64,000 nucleotides of DNA from Malania oleifera (taxonomy: Eukaryota; Streptophyta; Magnoliopsida; Santalales; Ximeniaceae). The notes beneath the pieces are model-generated. The model made no database searches. It had not been told where the DNA came from and saw only the letters and a program-made list of their open reading frames with translations. A program made the position numbers and the translations under genes. Location of the stretch: NCBI RefSeq assembly GCF_029873635.1, contig NC_080418.1, positions 13,743,562 to 13,807,561 on the forward strand, written 5' to 3'. Positions 10,935 to 23,130 of this stretch are shown here, piece by piece. Position 1 is the first letter of the stretch, and the number at the start of each line of letters is the position of its first letter.

Positions 10935-12195
10935 TCAAGCATGAAGACCAGCTAAAGTTGAGCACAACTCCAGCTTCTCTGTAGTCATTACCTTTGTCAA
11001 CATATCTACGGAATTCCTACTACCTTGGATTTTTTTCAATGACAACACTTCATTCTCTAATAGAGATCTAACAAAATGATAACGTAATCCAATGTGTTTG
11101 GTTCTAGAATGAAATGCATAGTATTTTGTCAGATGTATCGCACTTTGACTGTCGTTGTGCAGAACATTTATTTCCTGCTTTATTCCAAGCTCTGTTAACA
11201 AATCTTGAAGCCAAATCATCTCTTTACTTGCTTCTGTCACTGCTACATGCTCAGCTTCTGTAGGGGAAAAAATAACAATCTTTTGTATTTGTGACATCCA
11301 ACTAACAGCTATTGTGCTAACAATGAACACATATCCAGTGGTACTTCTGCGATGATCAATTTCACCTGCAAAATCGGCATCAACATATCCTCGAATTTTC
11401 AAATCTCCTTTACCAAAACATAGGCACTTATCAATAGTGCCACGTAGATATCTCAAAATCCACTTCACTGCTTCCCAGTGAGTCTTCCCTGAATTTGACA
11501 TAAACCTGCTGATAGCTCCCACTGCTTGACTAATGTCTAGTCTAATATCAACCATGACGTACATAAGACTTCCAATGGCTATGTCGTGAGGTACCTTAGC
11601 CATGAAGTCCTTCTCTTCAACTACCTGGGGAGTCTGATCCTTGAAGAGACAAAAGTGATCGGCCAATGGCGTATTTACTACCTTGGCACTGCTCATGTTG
11701 AATCTCTGTAAAAACATGGCTAATATACTTCGACTGAGATAACCGCAACGTTCCCTATTGCTTATCTCTGGAGATCCACATCCTAAGTATTTGCTTGGCT
11801 TAACCCAAGTCCTTCATGTCAAACTGCTCTAACATTTGCTGCTTCAATTTCCTAATTTCTCCTACATATGGTCTTGCAGCTAACATGTCATCGACATATA
11901 GCAATAGTATGATATAACAAGAATGATACCTCTTGAAATAGCAGCAGTGGTCGACATTGCACTTCTAAAAATCTTTTCTGCGCATAAAGTTGTCAAATTT
12001 TTTGTACCATTGCCAGGGAGCTTGTTTGAGACCATACAAGCTCTTCTTCATTCTGCACACAAGATCCTCTTTACCTTTTATTAAGAATCCTTCTGGTTGG
12101 TGCATGTAAATTTCCTCATCAAGATCACCATGAAGAAATGTTGTCTTCACATCCAACTGCTCGAGATGTAGACCCTCTGAGGCAACAATGCTCAA
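10935..12195 (-). pseudogene. Ty1/copia reverse transcriptase and RNase H relic (element B)
   Basis: The minus-strand frame at 12195-11965 shows QLDVKTTFLHGDLDEEIYM and [22 protein letters not shown] is encoded at 11898-11887. The frame 11717-10935 carries KVPHDIAIGSLMYVMVDIRL, HWEAVKWILRYLRGT, GYVDADFAGEIDHRRSTTGY, SPTEAEHVAVTEASKEMIW, NDSQSAIHL and RTKHIGLRYHFVR. These are the last part of the polymerase and a nearly uninterrupted RNase H. A frame change around 11720-11960 breaks the protein. The 5' half (gag, protease, integrase) is missing beyond 12195. Confidence 0.9.
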
Positions 12196-12344
12196 GACTG
12201 ATTTATTGTGTTTATGTTTAGTTAATTGAGTTCTTAAATCAAAGTGTCTTGAGTGTATGTGCTTGTGTGAGGGTTGAAACTATAGGACTAGGCCACCCTT
12301 ACCCGTCCTACATGAGCAACCCTCGCACACCCTGGTTGGATAGC

Positions 12345-13278
12345 AACCATGAATGAAGAACTCATTGCCCTCAATCAAAACAAAACCTGGACACTTGTTC
12401 CTTGCACACCTCACATGCATATAATTGGTTCCAAATGGGTGTTTAAGTCATAACTCAAACCCGATGACACCTTAGATTGACTTAAGGCATGCCTGGTTGC
12501 CAATGGGTACCAATTGATGGAGTTGACCACACTGAAACTTTTTCCCCCATCATCAAACCTGGAACCATACACATGATTATAACAATAGCTCTCAATCGAC
12601 AATGGACTATTTGTCAACTAGATGTCAAAAATGCCTTCTTGCATGGTCTCATTAATGAAGATCTATATATGCAGCGGCCATTAGGGATGGTTGATCCACA
12701 TCATCCAACATATGTTTGTAAACTACAATGCACACTTTATGGCTTAAAACAAGCACCCCGTGCTTGTTAAAGGGTCAATTGACACGTGGCTACATTTTTC
12801 TTCACACATTATACTTGATCTAGTTGCTTTTTCATATGCAGATTGGGCAGGTTCTCCTAAACCGAGATGATCAACCACGGGCTATTGTACATTCCTTGGC
12901 GGGAACCTCATCTCTTGGTGTGCAAAGAAACAACACACCATTTCATCTTCAAGCACGGAGGTCGAGTACCATGCCATGGTCAACACAGTAGCTGAACTCA
13001 CTTGGATCACCTTTGTCCTCCATGACCTTTGAATTACATTACCGTCACCTCCCATACTCTATTGCGACAACCTCAGTGTGCTTTACATGATCGTTAATCT
13101 TGTTTTCCATGCTCGTAGCAAACATATTGAGCTGGATTATCATTTTTTGCGCGAATGTGTTGCACGTAGTATGCTCATCGCTCAATATGTCTCAACCACT
13201 CAACAGGTCGCCGATCTCTTTACAAAGCCAATGTCTAAGTCAGCTCTTCATTATTTTCGTACCAAACTTTGCCTCTAA
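12345..13278 (+). pseudogene. Internally deleted Ty1/copia relic (element C)
   Basis: The frame opens as AMNEELIALNQNKTW and IGSKWVFK, start landmarks of copia reverse transcriptase. It continues at 12540-12770 with ETFSPIIKPGTIHMI, CQLDVKNAFLHG and LYGLKQAPRAC. The frame then jumps straight to RNase H: YADWAGSPKPR, TTGYCTFLGGNLISW, AKKQHTISSSSTEVEYHAM, LYCDNLSVLYM, ARSKHIELDYHFLRE and QVADLFTKPMSK, ending at 13278. The stretch that should hold YVDD is missing, so an internal deletion has joined the two domains near 12775. It lies head-on to element B, with about 150 bp between them. Confidence 0.88.
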
Positions 13279-13660
13279 ACCCAACAAGGTTTGTAGAAGG
13301 GTATTAGCAACACACTCTCTTCAATCAATTCCATCCATGAAGACATCATTTCTACCCATGAAGACACTTCAGTGAATCATGAAAAAATTAATTCCACCCA
13401 TGAAGACACTTCAGAAAATCCCTCACTAATTAAAAAAGAATTCAAACCGTTGTTGCACACTTATTGAAAATCTGATTCCAATCTTCAAGGAGCCCCAAGG
13501 TGCCAAATTTTTGAAATTCAAAATACCACAATTGTATCATTTATCCCCTTATAAATACTACCCATTGTATAGCCTAAGTGTTCTCGTTGCCACATTTTGA
13601 AATAAAATTATTTTTTTCTTCCAAATTCTTTGTGTTTCTAATTTTCTTTACTTATCACGT
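13279..13660 (+). mobile_element. Probable 3' LTR of copia relic C
   Basis: Downstream of the RNase H stop, TTTGTAGAAGGGTATTAGC resembles a purine tract plus LTR start. It is followed by CCCTTATAAATACTACCC (a TATA box at about 13549) and a U5-like T-rich end. Two copies of ACCCATGAAGACACTTCAG, plus a diverged third, sit in the left half. No paired LTR or target duplication was found, so the edges are approximate. Confidence 0.5.
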
Positions 13661-14204
13661 AGACTCATGATGATGTCTAACTCGTGCTGCATAGTGTCAC
13701 ACTTTTTAGAATAGTTATGCATTTTATATGAAAAATTACATTTTACGTTGTCTTAAGAATAACTATGTTTTTTATTTAGATTTGCATAGATAGTTATTTC
13801 ATACACACGAATTTAGTTTTTAAAAGTATGTGGTTATGTTTTCCTATCTAGTTTTGGGTTTTTTAGAAACACTTTCGTGGTTATGGTTCTGCTTTCATGC
13901 ACGAATGCGTAATTGCAAAATTATTAAATTATTAGAAATATGTTTTATTTTATGATTGATTATTAAATGTTCTACAAGTTAGTTCAATTATTATGTTACA
14001 AAATAAATTGTTAATTAAATAACACAAATTATTCTTAAAAATGACAAGCTACTTGTCATTTCCGCAAATTATCCAATGAAAACCACCACTTGATTGAGTT
14101 GAATGTGAATTACAATTAATTTGTTTGTCCAATTATTTGTTTAATTCACTAAAAATTATTTGATTCAATGTATTTTGTTAGGTTTAGTTATATTTTTGAA
14201 AATG
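13661..14204. other. No gene seen
   Basis: AT-rich DNA with no conserved frame or repeat edge that I can recognise. Confidence 0.6.
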
Positions 14205-15095
14205 CTAAAGGTATGTTTGGATTAAGGATTTTACTTGAGGAAAGGAAAGAAAAGAAAAATAAGGAGAAAACTCATTTTTCCTTATATTTTCCTCCTCTAT
14301 TAAATACTATCAAAAATAAAAAAAATTATATTTTAATATGATTAAAAATTAAGAAAAATTAAATATAAATGATATATAAAATAAAAATTTTATTCATAAA
14401 TTTAATATTTTTTTCTCATATTTTTTAATACCAAATATAAAAATGTGAATTTCTTTATGTATAAACTGCGATAATCACAATCTACATACAACTAAATTAC
14501 TTAAAAAGAAATGCACACATTACTAGAAACTATTTTGTTTTCTTACATGCCCACTGTTGGGTTCACCCCATGGACTGCACACTTTTTTTTTTTTTTTTTT
14601 CTCTTTACATTTTCCTGGTTCATCAATTGAGTTTGGGATTTGGAAAGGCCCATTACAGTTGGGCTTTATTCATTGAATTCAAGATTTTAAATATTTTGAA
14701 ATAAATGAATTAATATTCAGAGTGAAAATTGAACTAAAATGGAACCCATGCTCTAAATGTTGAGGTCAAAATTTTCAATTTTCCTTGTATGCCGTTTGAA
14801 CTTAAAAAATATTAGGGATAAAAGGAAAAGAAAAATATAAAGAAATTTAATTTCTCATATTTAATTATCAAGGAAATTGAAAAAGAAAATAAAGAAAGTT
14901 TATCAAATCAATTAACAAAAGTTTGATTTTATACACCATTAATATTTAATTTTTATTAATTTTTAATCATTTTAAAATAAATTTTTATTTTTAATAGTAT
15001 TTAATATAGAGAGAAAAATATAATGAAAAATAATTTTTTCTCTCATTTTCTTTCTTTTTCTTCTCTCACCAAAATTCTTGATCCAAACAGATGTC
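14205..15095. repeat. Inverted pair of an AT-rich repeat (foldback)
   Basis: The left arm (14210-14465) begins GTTTGGATTAAGGATTTTAC. The right arm (about 14790-15095) is its approximate reverse complement and ends CAAAATTCTTGATCCAAACAG. The spacer between the arms is about 320 bp. The same 250-bp sequence occurs as a second inverted pair at 51575-52130. A non-autonomous DNA element with long inverted repeats is the simplest reading. Confidence 0.65.
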
Positions 15096-15501
15096 ATCAT
15101 ATTATTGTATTGGTATCATGTTGTATTGGTGTTAATATATTTTAACTTTCCATATTAAAATGTTTAGAATTTCAAAACATAAATATACTTTCTAGTATTC
15201 TATGTGATAAGTAAATTTAATTCAACATCATAAAAATGTTTAATCGAGTTGAAACTTGTTTTGCATTAAATTGATGGACCATTTTTCCATTTGGAGTTTG
15301 TAATATTTTTAGTTAATAGTTTGATTTTGTCTTAGTTTGCTCAACAACTATGATTAATTGAATCAAACTAAACTATTGATAAACAATTTCTTTTTGGTTT
15401 GATTTTGTTCTGAAAAATTTCAATTAACATTTTGATCTTCACTTAACCCTTTCAATAATCATGAAAAACTCAACCGGACCCATATGTTAAAATTATGTAA
15501 A

Positions 15502-15538
<37 letters not shown>

Positions 15539-15749
15539 ATATTTGAAAGTATACGAATTGGGTTTATATTACCTTTAGGCATCCTAATATTTAATTTTCA
15601 TGTATGGATCAATATAAATAAATTGTGATATATATTTTTAAAATAAATATATTGTTATTTTTTGGCATAAAATATATACATTTTGTTATGAATGGATGAG
15701 GGTGGCTATCATTCATCCATATCATGTCCATCTTTTCGTGTCCCCCATG
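15096..15749. other. No gene; TA microsatellite
   Basis: AT-rich DNA with a (TA)n run at 15505-15536. No coding signal. Confidence 0.6.
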
Positions 15750-15906
15750 AACCTGCCTTGTATGTCTGCACTAATTAATGTCCATATCAACCTGTCTCAT
15801 ATGTATGCACTAATTAATATCCTTATGAACCTGTCCCATATGTCTGCACTAATTATATCCTCATGTGAACATGCCCCAAATGTTTGCACTAATAAAGTTA
15901 GCATTA
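15750..15906 (+). repeat. 39-bp tandem repeat, four copies
   Basis: Units begin with AACCTG or AACATG at 15750, 15789, 15828 and 15868 (periods 39, 39 and 40). Each contains a form of ATATGTCTGCACTAATTA. Because 39 is a multiple of three, an open frame (15696-15911) reads through with a 13-residue period. This makes the frame a by-product of the repeat rather than a likely gene. Confidence 0.85.
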
Positions 15907-16473
15907 GCTAGCTTATGATGGCCATAAAAGTCTCCTCCCACATTGCCATTGGAGTAGGAAAAAAAAAAGAAAAAGAAAAAGAAAAAGAAAAAGAATAGAG
16001 AAAGAAAGAAGTGGAACAAAAGAGGAGAGATATAAAAGAAAGGAGGATAAATATTTTGTACAATGCCAGTTCCACATTACTTTATAATTCTTCTTCAAAA
16101 TAGTGAAGTTATGATCTCATCCGCTCGTGAAATATGTATATCCGAACTACGTAAAATTTTTGTAAGTTATTTAATTTTCTATTTATTTTCCTACATATTT
16201 TATAATACGTTATCAGTACGAGACTCTAACCAACTGAGTTATTTCTTTAATTTTTATTTATTTTATTCATTTATTGTAAGTTTTACCCCACAAGAATATA
16301 ATATTCTCCAGAAGAGAATATGATTTTTTTTTTAAGTTTAAAAAGTACCAATCTCTAGAAGAGATGGTAAGATAGACCTCCTGGAAAGGTTATATATATA
16401 TATATATATATTTAAATCTTCCAAAAAGGTAGTCATTTTGAAGAGACAATATATTAAAATCTCTCGTCTATAT
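15907..16473. other. No gene; simple repeats
   Basis: Includes an (AAAAAG)n-like tract at about 15960-15995 and (TA)n at about 16390-16412. The open frames on both strands here show no family features. Confidence 0.6.
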
Positions 16474-18240
16474 TGCTAGATGTCCCAGCCCCAAGAGTCT
16501 ATAGTTTAGAGGGGGGTGAATAGACTCTTTTCGCGTAATGTGTATTTCTCTACAAAATAAAAACTCTTGGCAAAAAACAAAAAATTATATCACAATATAA
16601 GTAAATGTAAACCATGCACAAGACAAATAAAATAAAGAGAAGGGCAGAGAAAATCAACACCACTATTTTTATGTGGTTCGGCACCAAGCCTACGTCCACG
16701 CCTTAGGACCAACCCAAGGATTCCACAATCCACTAAGGAACTCCTTCACCAGCGCAAAAGTCTTACAATTCGGAAACAAATCCCTACCACGCTCACAAAG
16801 AGACTTCACTCGGGAACAAATTCTTCCCCACTCACAAAGATTCTCTTCGGTTCACAAACAACCTTCACCAAACGGTTCACAAAAAGCTTTTACAAGAAGA
16901 TGATGAAAATACAGTATAATGCTCCTCAAATGAGAAAATATTAAATATGAAACAAATCTCACACTATCTCTCAACTAATGAATCAAACACAATTAAAGAG
17001 CAAAAGAAAATGAGCACTTGTGAATGAAGAATAACAATGCAAAGTGGTAGGTGCTTAGGTTTTGGTAAAAAAAGATGTTTTTTACTAAGAATAATCAAAA
17101 GCCTTCAAGACAATGTTAATATAAGTCTAATAGCTTGTATTTATAACCCAAGAGTCAAAGGAGTCGTTAACTAGCCGTTTGGGGGAAGAAAAGATATTTT
17201 ATTTGGTAAACTAGCCGTTTTCAGCCCGTTAGCGTCATTTAGCCCGTTGGATTCGTCGACTAGTCCCCTACACTCATCGACTAATCACACACCGCAACTT
17301 GTCGATGAATCCCCTGTGTTCGTAGAAGAGTACCCTGAATTAGAAAAAGTCATCAACATGAAAGTTGCAGCATTTTGTCTTAGCTTTCTAGGAATACCAA
17401 GATCGTCCTCTTTGAATTTTTCTAGCAAAAGAATGCTCAAAATACCGAAAGGTATTCAAGAATCAAGGCTGCACAATGGTAGCGATGATTGCTTTGTTTT
17501 TCCTTCTCAAAAAGCGTTTTAATGACTCAAAATATTGTTGTACAAAAGTATATAAAATATATTAAGTCTAATAAAGATTAAAACTTGTTCAAATGAGTTT
17601 CCTTTTGAATATAAGATATCTTGATTAATAAAACACGTTTGAAAACTCATTTTGATATCTTATATGCTTAGTATGACATTTTATAAATATACTTGACTTT
17701 ATTTGAACCTTTAAGACTTAAAACTTGTTTTAACACAATCGGGACTAAGTATAAAAATGTTCTTAAAACTAGGATGTTAAAAACTTGTCCCTTTGAAAAT
17801 ATATTTGAGTTTTAGGATTCATTTGAAAAACTATTGTTTTAGCTTAGTGCAATCCTATGAATATTGAGTTTGTGACTTTAGTGCAATCCTATATACTCAC
17901 GTGTCCTAACATGTATGCATTTTCTCAACTCTTACTCAAAAATCATGCAAGAAACACACTCGCAAGAGTTACAAAACATACTACCTCACACAACCCTTAT
18001 TACAAATAATTTTACAATTAAGCTTCCTTTGGTTGTGCTTGGGTCCTTCCGAGTACGTGTCCATTTGATCTTTCCTTCTTGACGTCTACTTGGTCCGATC
18101 TTTGCCTTCAATCCAATAATTCATGTACGAGTACTTATACTAAACATGGTTTGCAAAGATAGGAAAACACTAGGAACAACATATATGTTAATATCATCAA
18201 AACACATTAAGCAATGATGGTATAGCCACTAAGGCTAACA
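16474..18240 (-). mobile_element. Sirevirus-like copia LTR, copy 1
   Basis: On the minus strand the LTR starts TGTTAGCCTTAGTGGC at 18240 and ends near 16474, aligned with the end of copy 2 at 53859. The preceding minus-strand sequence, CATCATAAAAAATGAGGAGAA, corresponds to the CATCATCAAAAAGGGGGAGA type of polypurine tract found in Sirevirus/Maximus elements. U5 carries GGCGTGGACGTAGGCTTGG and GCCGAACCACATAAAAA, copia LTR landmarks. A TATA box (TATAAAT, plus coordinates 17139-17145) lies about 107 bp beyond a four-site palindrome array. The frames at 16673-16903 and 17247-17522 are LTR sequence, not genes. Confidence 0.75.
17252..17330. promoter_or_regulatory. Palindrome quartet in Sirevirus-like LTR copy 1
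   Basis: Four sites related to YTCRTCGAYGAR start at 17252, 17273, 17298 and 17319 (spacing 21, 25, 21). They lie just upstream of the TATA box in the minus-strand transcription sense. The spacing equals that of the first half-array in the copia A LTR (21, 25, 22). Confidence 0.7.
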
Positions 18241-18960
18241 TTCTCCTCATTTTTTATGATGTCTAACCTATTACTAATTTACTTAATTTTTGCATTTGTA
18301 TTTATACTAATCATGACTTGATATGCAAAGATAAACTTACCTAAAACCACTAATAGGTTGTTATTATCAAAACAATGCAATTAAGCTCACATAGTCTCTA
18401 AGGCTAACATTCTCCCCTTTTTGATGATGACAAACCATTAGTGTTCTCCTATAGGGTGAAATTTAAAGCTCCTCCTTAATTTATGCATATTCTAGAATGA
18501 TACTAAAATATGCTCTCCTTTACTTTATGCATATAAGGTGTAAAAATATTTAACTTATTTTTCATATCTATTAGATCTTTAAACATGCATACCATAAAAC
18601 AAAAAGTTTATGTAAGATAAAACAAGTAAGCAATTGAAACTTTCATATTATCTTTGAATTACCACATGCATACCCCACATGCATTTTCCATGCATTTCAC
18701 TTCTCCTTCACATATAACACTACAGAACATTCTCTTAACAAAGAGGACACCAAAATATCTTCTCCCCCTTTGATCATCATCAAAAAGAGAGAGGCACAAT
18801 TCATTTTACCTAAAAATGATTTCTCCCCCTTAATCTAAGATTCCATGGTGGTGAGGTGAGTGTGTGCTAAACACATATACCAAAATTTTGGGTGCTAAAC
18901 TGTTGACTTTGGTGCAATCCTATAAAAATCTAGCCAAGGTTATTTTCCACACCCTTATAA
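18241..18960 (-). mobile_element. Sirevirus-like 3' internal region with two polypurine tracts
   Basis: Directly outside the LTR lies a purine tract (minus strand). After 169 bp a second junction of the same kind ends at 18409 (GCTAACA, then CATCATCAAAAAGGGGAGAA on the minus strand). Beyond it is non-coding sequence that is colinear with 57504-58000. No env-like or pol reading was found before homology fades near 18960. Confidence 0.6.
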
Positions 18961-20076
18961 ATACTCACATCTCGATTGAGAATTGGTTACACCCTTTCTA
19001 AACTCTAATTATTTAGTTTCTATAACAATAATTAAATTCAACGATTTTATTTCAAAATCAAAGATGTCTCCCAAAAAGAGAAAAGTTAGTTCCTCCTAAG
19101 AACATTTTCTCCATGTTTAGAGAGACATTAGATCTAGGTTTGTATTGGATTTAGATAACATGTAATAAAAAAATTATATTGAAATTTGTCCAAATTTCCT
19201 AAAATTCAAATATAAGGTCTGAAATCCATATTCCCAAACATTGCGTATTACCTCTCAAATCTTTTTTTTGTTAATTGCGGGTAATTAACTTGCATGAGAC
19301 TGGATAAATAATTGTATGATAATGTAAATTAATAATTATATATTATCATGATGAGGGTGACATATTACATCAATAATTTTAATAGTTAATTACTCAATGG
19401 TGAAGAGGTGATTCAAACATTTCAAGACCATTGGGAGAGGCAACAAACTAAACCATTCTCTACAAAATTTCAAACATTGCTAGTTAATAAAATAAACAAG
19501 TCTTGCTTAGTTGTTCCATGAAGGTACTAGTTACTATTTTTCCAATTCAAATTATACTTTGATATTTAAGTAAAAATAAATAGATCAATTAACTTGTTGT
19601 CTAGATAAATTAATTAGTCAGTAAAAATCCCCAAAAGGGTCTCGAATACCTCCATAATAAGGGATGCGGATTCTACCTTCATTCATTATGCTCGGGGATA
19701 TCTTGACTATAATATAATGTGCAGTTCAGTTCTGAGCCTTTGGGCAAGAAGAAGAGCTCCTTCTATCACCCAAATAATAATAATATAGTTACTTAATAGT
19801 GGTTATGAGATTTCAAGAATTCCAAGGAGTTTCTCTGAGGTTTGTAAAAAAGACACAAACCTTCCTTGTATTTTGCAAAATGACAAGTCTTTTGAGGGAA
19901 GATTCTTACCTTTTGTCATACTTTAGTGAAGGTCATCATTTTACTTTCTTTCTCACTTCTTTTATAATTAAATATGAAAAAGTAAATTTCTTAACATTTT
20001 TTAATTCCAAATGGAGACTTAATATTATCTACCTAAAATATTTATATTATGAGATCAAGTGTATATATGTTCGTTG
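18961..20076. other. No gene seen
   Basis: AT-rich DNA. The open frame at 19799-20077 has no recognisable domain and abuts the truncated gag at 20077, so it is not called. Confidence 0.55.
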
Positions 20077-20325
20077 AACCCAATCTTCAGCTATGACGAG
20101 GTTTGCTCTTCCTACAAAAACTGGCGGATTCGTCCGAGTAAACTGCTGAAAAGTGCAGCCCTGACTAACTGGTGGCTAATCCTGCTCTCTAGAGTCCCTC
20201 CGGTTCTCCTTCCTAACCTGTCGCACTATACTTCGTAGCACTGCCGAAGCATCGACATCATCCTCATTGGAAGTATCCACGTGATTATCCCCTCCAGCTA
20301 CGATGTCATTTTTCCTAGAATCCAT
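20077..20325 (-). pseudogene. Truncated Ty3/gypsy gag start
   Basis: The minus-strand ATG at 20325-20323 reads MDSRKNDIVAGGDNHVDTSN. Later CTFQQFTRTNPPVFVG and VIAEDWV match the gag N-terminal region of the gypsy element at 62683 (CTIERFTRMHPSKFVG, IIAEDWV). Gag builds the virus-like particle. A TAG at 20177-20175 interrupts it, and homology stops after EDWV near 20077. Upstream on the same strand lie the leader, a primer-binding site and the LTR at 20772-22920, so this is the 5' end of a truncated element. Confidence 0.8.
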
Positions 20326-20757
20326 CCAGAAGATAGGATAAAAACCGATTTAGAAACTCCTCATTTATCATAATTGAAGCAAGTATGAAATGAAGAAACT
20401 ACTAATATGTATAAATTCTCAGTTTAAAGATTCATTCTCCTAGTTCTGTCACAAAACCGATGAAATAACAGTCTCCAACATAACACTGACTCCACACACG
20501 AACTCGACCACCCTAACGTCCCAACCTAAATTTTTAAGCTTTAGTCTCTCAACCTATAAACGAAATCATCGATGGATTTACCATGATTTTCCTAAAATCG
20601 TCATTCTAGGAAAAGTACAGAAAATTGTCAAGGATCTCCGCCTCCAAGCTTCCAGACCAAAACTTGTCCTAACCTACCCATTCCCGTCCTTAACTTATCT
20701 CAACTTATCCTCTAGTAATCATCAATTGTTAAAGTCTATAGAACCTAGCAAACCTAG
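20326..20757 (-). other. Gypsy leader between primer site and gag
   Basis: Untranslated leader of the same element. No coding signal. Confidence 0.6.
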
Positions 20758-20769
20758 GCTCTAATACCA
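20758..20769 (-). other. Primer-binding site, initiator tRNA-Met type
   Basis: On the minus strand TGGTATTAGAGC follows two bases after the LTR end. It differs by one base from TGGTATCAGAGC, the complement of the plant initiator tRNA-Met 3' end that primes reverse transcription. Confidence 0.75.
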
Positions 20770-20771
20770 CT

Positions 20772-22755
20772 TGTAATGCCCCGACCCGCCACGTGGGTCC
20801 AGGGTGCTACTTTAGTTACGTCTGTGTAATTGATACCTTATTCCTCATATATGAAACACATATACGTAGCGGAAATAAAATACAAAATCTTCAAATTATA
20901 TTACCAAAGTTCTAACTATCTTTATACACAAATATCTCCATTTTCACATAATTACATCCCATAAAACTATACAAAAATAAAATCTCTGTCCATACATACC
21001 ACCTACATAAATTTAAACCACTAGCCCGACTCCTCTAGCCTGCTAGACCCGATCCCTAGGATTTTTTGAAAAGATAGTTTGTAAAGTAGGGATGAGGCAC
21101 AACTTAGTAAGAGAAAGACTAAGTTAATGTTAGTGTGTGGCCAGCATGCATTTAGTGTACAGAAAATAACCAGTTCACTAAGTAGATAAACACATTTATG
21201 AAATCATTCTTATTTTACACTCACACACATAATTAGCCAAGGATAGAGAAAATTATCTGCCCATACAAGTAACTTCCCTCTACTCTAATACTATTACTGC
21301 TATTAGGGCACTCACCTTTCTCAACAAGCTCTCGAAATTATCTTATTAATTATTCGTATTCACATAAATTAATAGATATGCATATAAAACAACTCCTTGT
21401 GACAAACACGCCATTTACTTCCCCCATGGCACGAGTTGTGCAGCCCGAAGGCTGGACTAATGTCCTGGGGGATTCACCCAAAGAATAGTCATTTGTACTC
21501 TCTGCTAACATACCCGTAGGTACATGCAGCTCCAGTTGCTAGTCCGATTGCCCTTACCCAAGGGGGTAGATTCACCTCACGTAGGCAAATCAGATAAGGC
21601 CACCCTACACCTTTAGCACAGGTGTGGGCGCACACGGTCACATAACAAATCCCTAACAACGGTACTGTGCTCACAATACACTGGTCCCCAAGGTTCCTAA
21701 AGCATATCATGCAATTTAGATAATAGAAATCACCATTTAAAACATCAATTCACATATATTTCTTATTATTCCAAAAACCCGGCCCCCGGCCACAAATACA
21801 ATCCAATTCACAACCATTTAAACAAAACCTTGGCCCTCAGCCGTCATATCAAATCCCTACATTATTCACAAGCATTTCTAGTATTTTGCAAATAATTTCA
21901 ATATTTCAAAAACAGTTCAATATTTCAAAATCTCGAATCTAGATATACAATAATCCATACCAATTAAATCATCTATTACACGATTTCCACATTTTAACAT
22001 AACCATAAAAACAATCAAGTTTTCCACCGTTCATTTTATTTAAAAATACCATACCATATATTCGAACAGTTGGTTTTCAAAACAACATTTAAATTATTAT
22101 ATAAACATAACAATTAAATTGATTCAATTTCCATAAAATTACTGACTTAACTTAATCCCCTTACCTAATTCCTAAAAAACCTGGTAAAAATTCTAACCCA
22201 TGCCCAGAGTGTTCAAAACTCCAAACCCTGAAATCACATTATTCACAATAAAATCAACTCAACTCCAAAATTATAATTTCTTTAATATTCGTAGGCTCAC
22301 AAAATTTCAAATAACTATTTAACATTTCCTAAACCTATAAACTTCAAATAAATAATTAGATTCCCAAAAACAATCAATTTACTTAATTCCCTAAATCACA
22401 TTCTCGCTTTAGAGCGGGACCTAAGACCCCCAAATTGAAAATTCGCTCTGGCCAAAATGATGACGATCGAGACTAGGATCCCATGGTGGTACCCGATCGT
22501 TGATTTAGCGAAAAATTCAAGGAGAAATTGAGGGAAGAGAGGGAGTATGTCTTTCCCTAGGAGTGGTACCTACGTTGCCCCCATAACAAATCCGTTCCAG
22601 TAAGAATGTCGATGGCGGAGAATGAAGTCCAGTAGTATTTTCTGATTTTCAATCGGGTAAAAATCAGCCTAAAAATTGAAGAGAGTGAGAGAAAGAGACG
22701 GAGGAGACAAGAGAGTGAGCGCACCTCTCTGGATTGAATATCCTGAGGCTTCCTA

Positions 22756-22792
<37 letters not shown>

Positions 22793-22920
22793 TATATTAA
22801 TATATTATATTATTATATTATATTATTTAATTATAAATAATTTAATAAATAAATAAATAAATTATTTTATTTTATTTATTTATTTACATTCTCAAGCATA
22901 TTATTTTCTAAGGCGTTACA
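20772..22920 (-). mobile_element. Gypsy-type LTR B (5' LTR of truncated element)
   Basis: The minus-strand LTR starts TGTAACGCCTTAG at 22920 and ends GGCATTACA at 20772 (2,149 bp). It is followed by a primer site and a gag start. It contains (TA)n at 22759-22787, a donor-like AGGTAAGGGGATTA (plus 22155-22168) and a diverged CTTACTAAGTTGTGCCTCATCCC block (plus about 21085-21110). It inserted into LTR A, whose remaining part begins at 22921. Confidence 0.82.
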
Positions 22921-23130
22921 GTTTAAGTCCGGACCTCCTAGGCTCGACTTTCTGAAGGACCTGAAAAGTTAATATTCTGGATGGGGTGAGACACCTCTCA
23001 ATAAGACGAAATACATTATTATCAGTGTGTGGCAGATGAGTTCTATTGTGACAATTATTTGTATATCTCTCTTATATTACCCCTAAATATACTCAACAAT
23101 AGTATAATCAATATGATGCAGTTAGATAAG

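Noticed and set aside
19799-20077. 92-codon frame with aromatic-rich text
   Set aside because: AT-rich DNA, no domain, and it ends exactly at a truncated gag junction.
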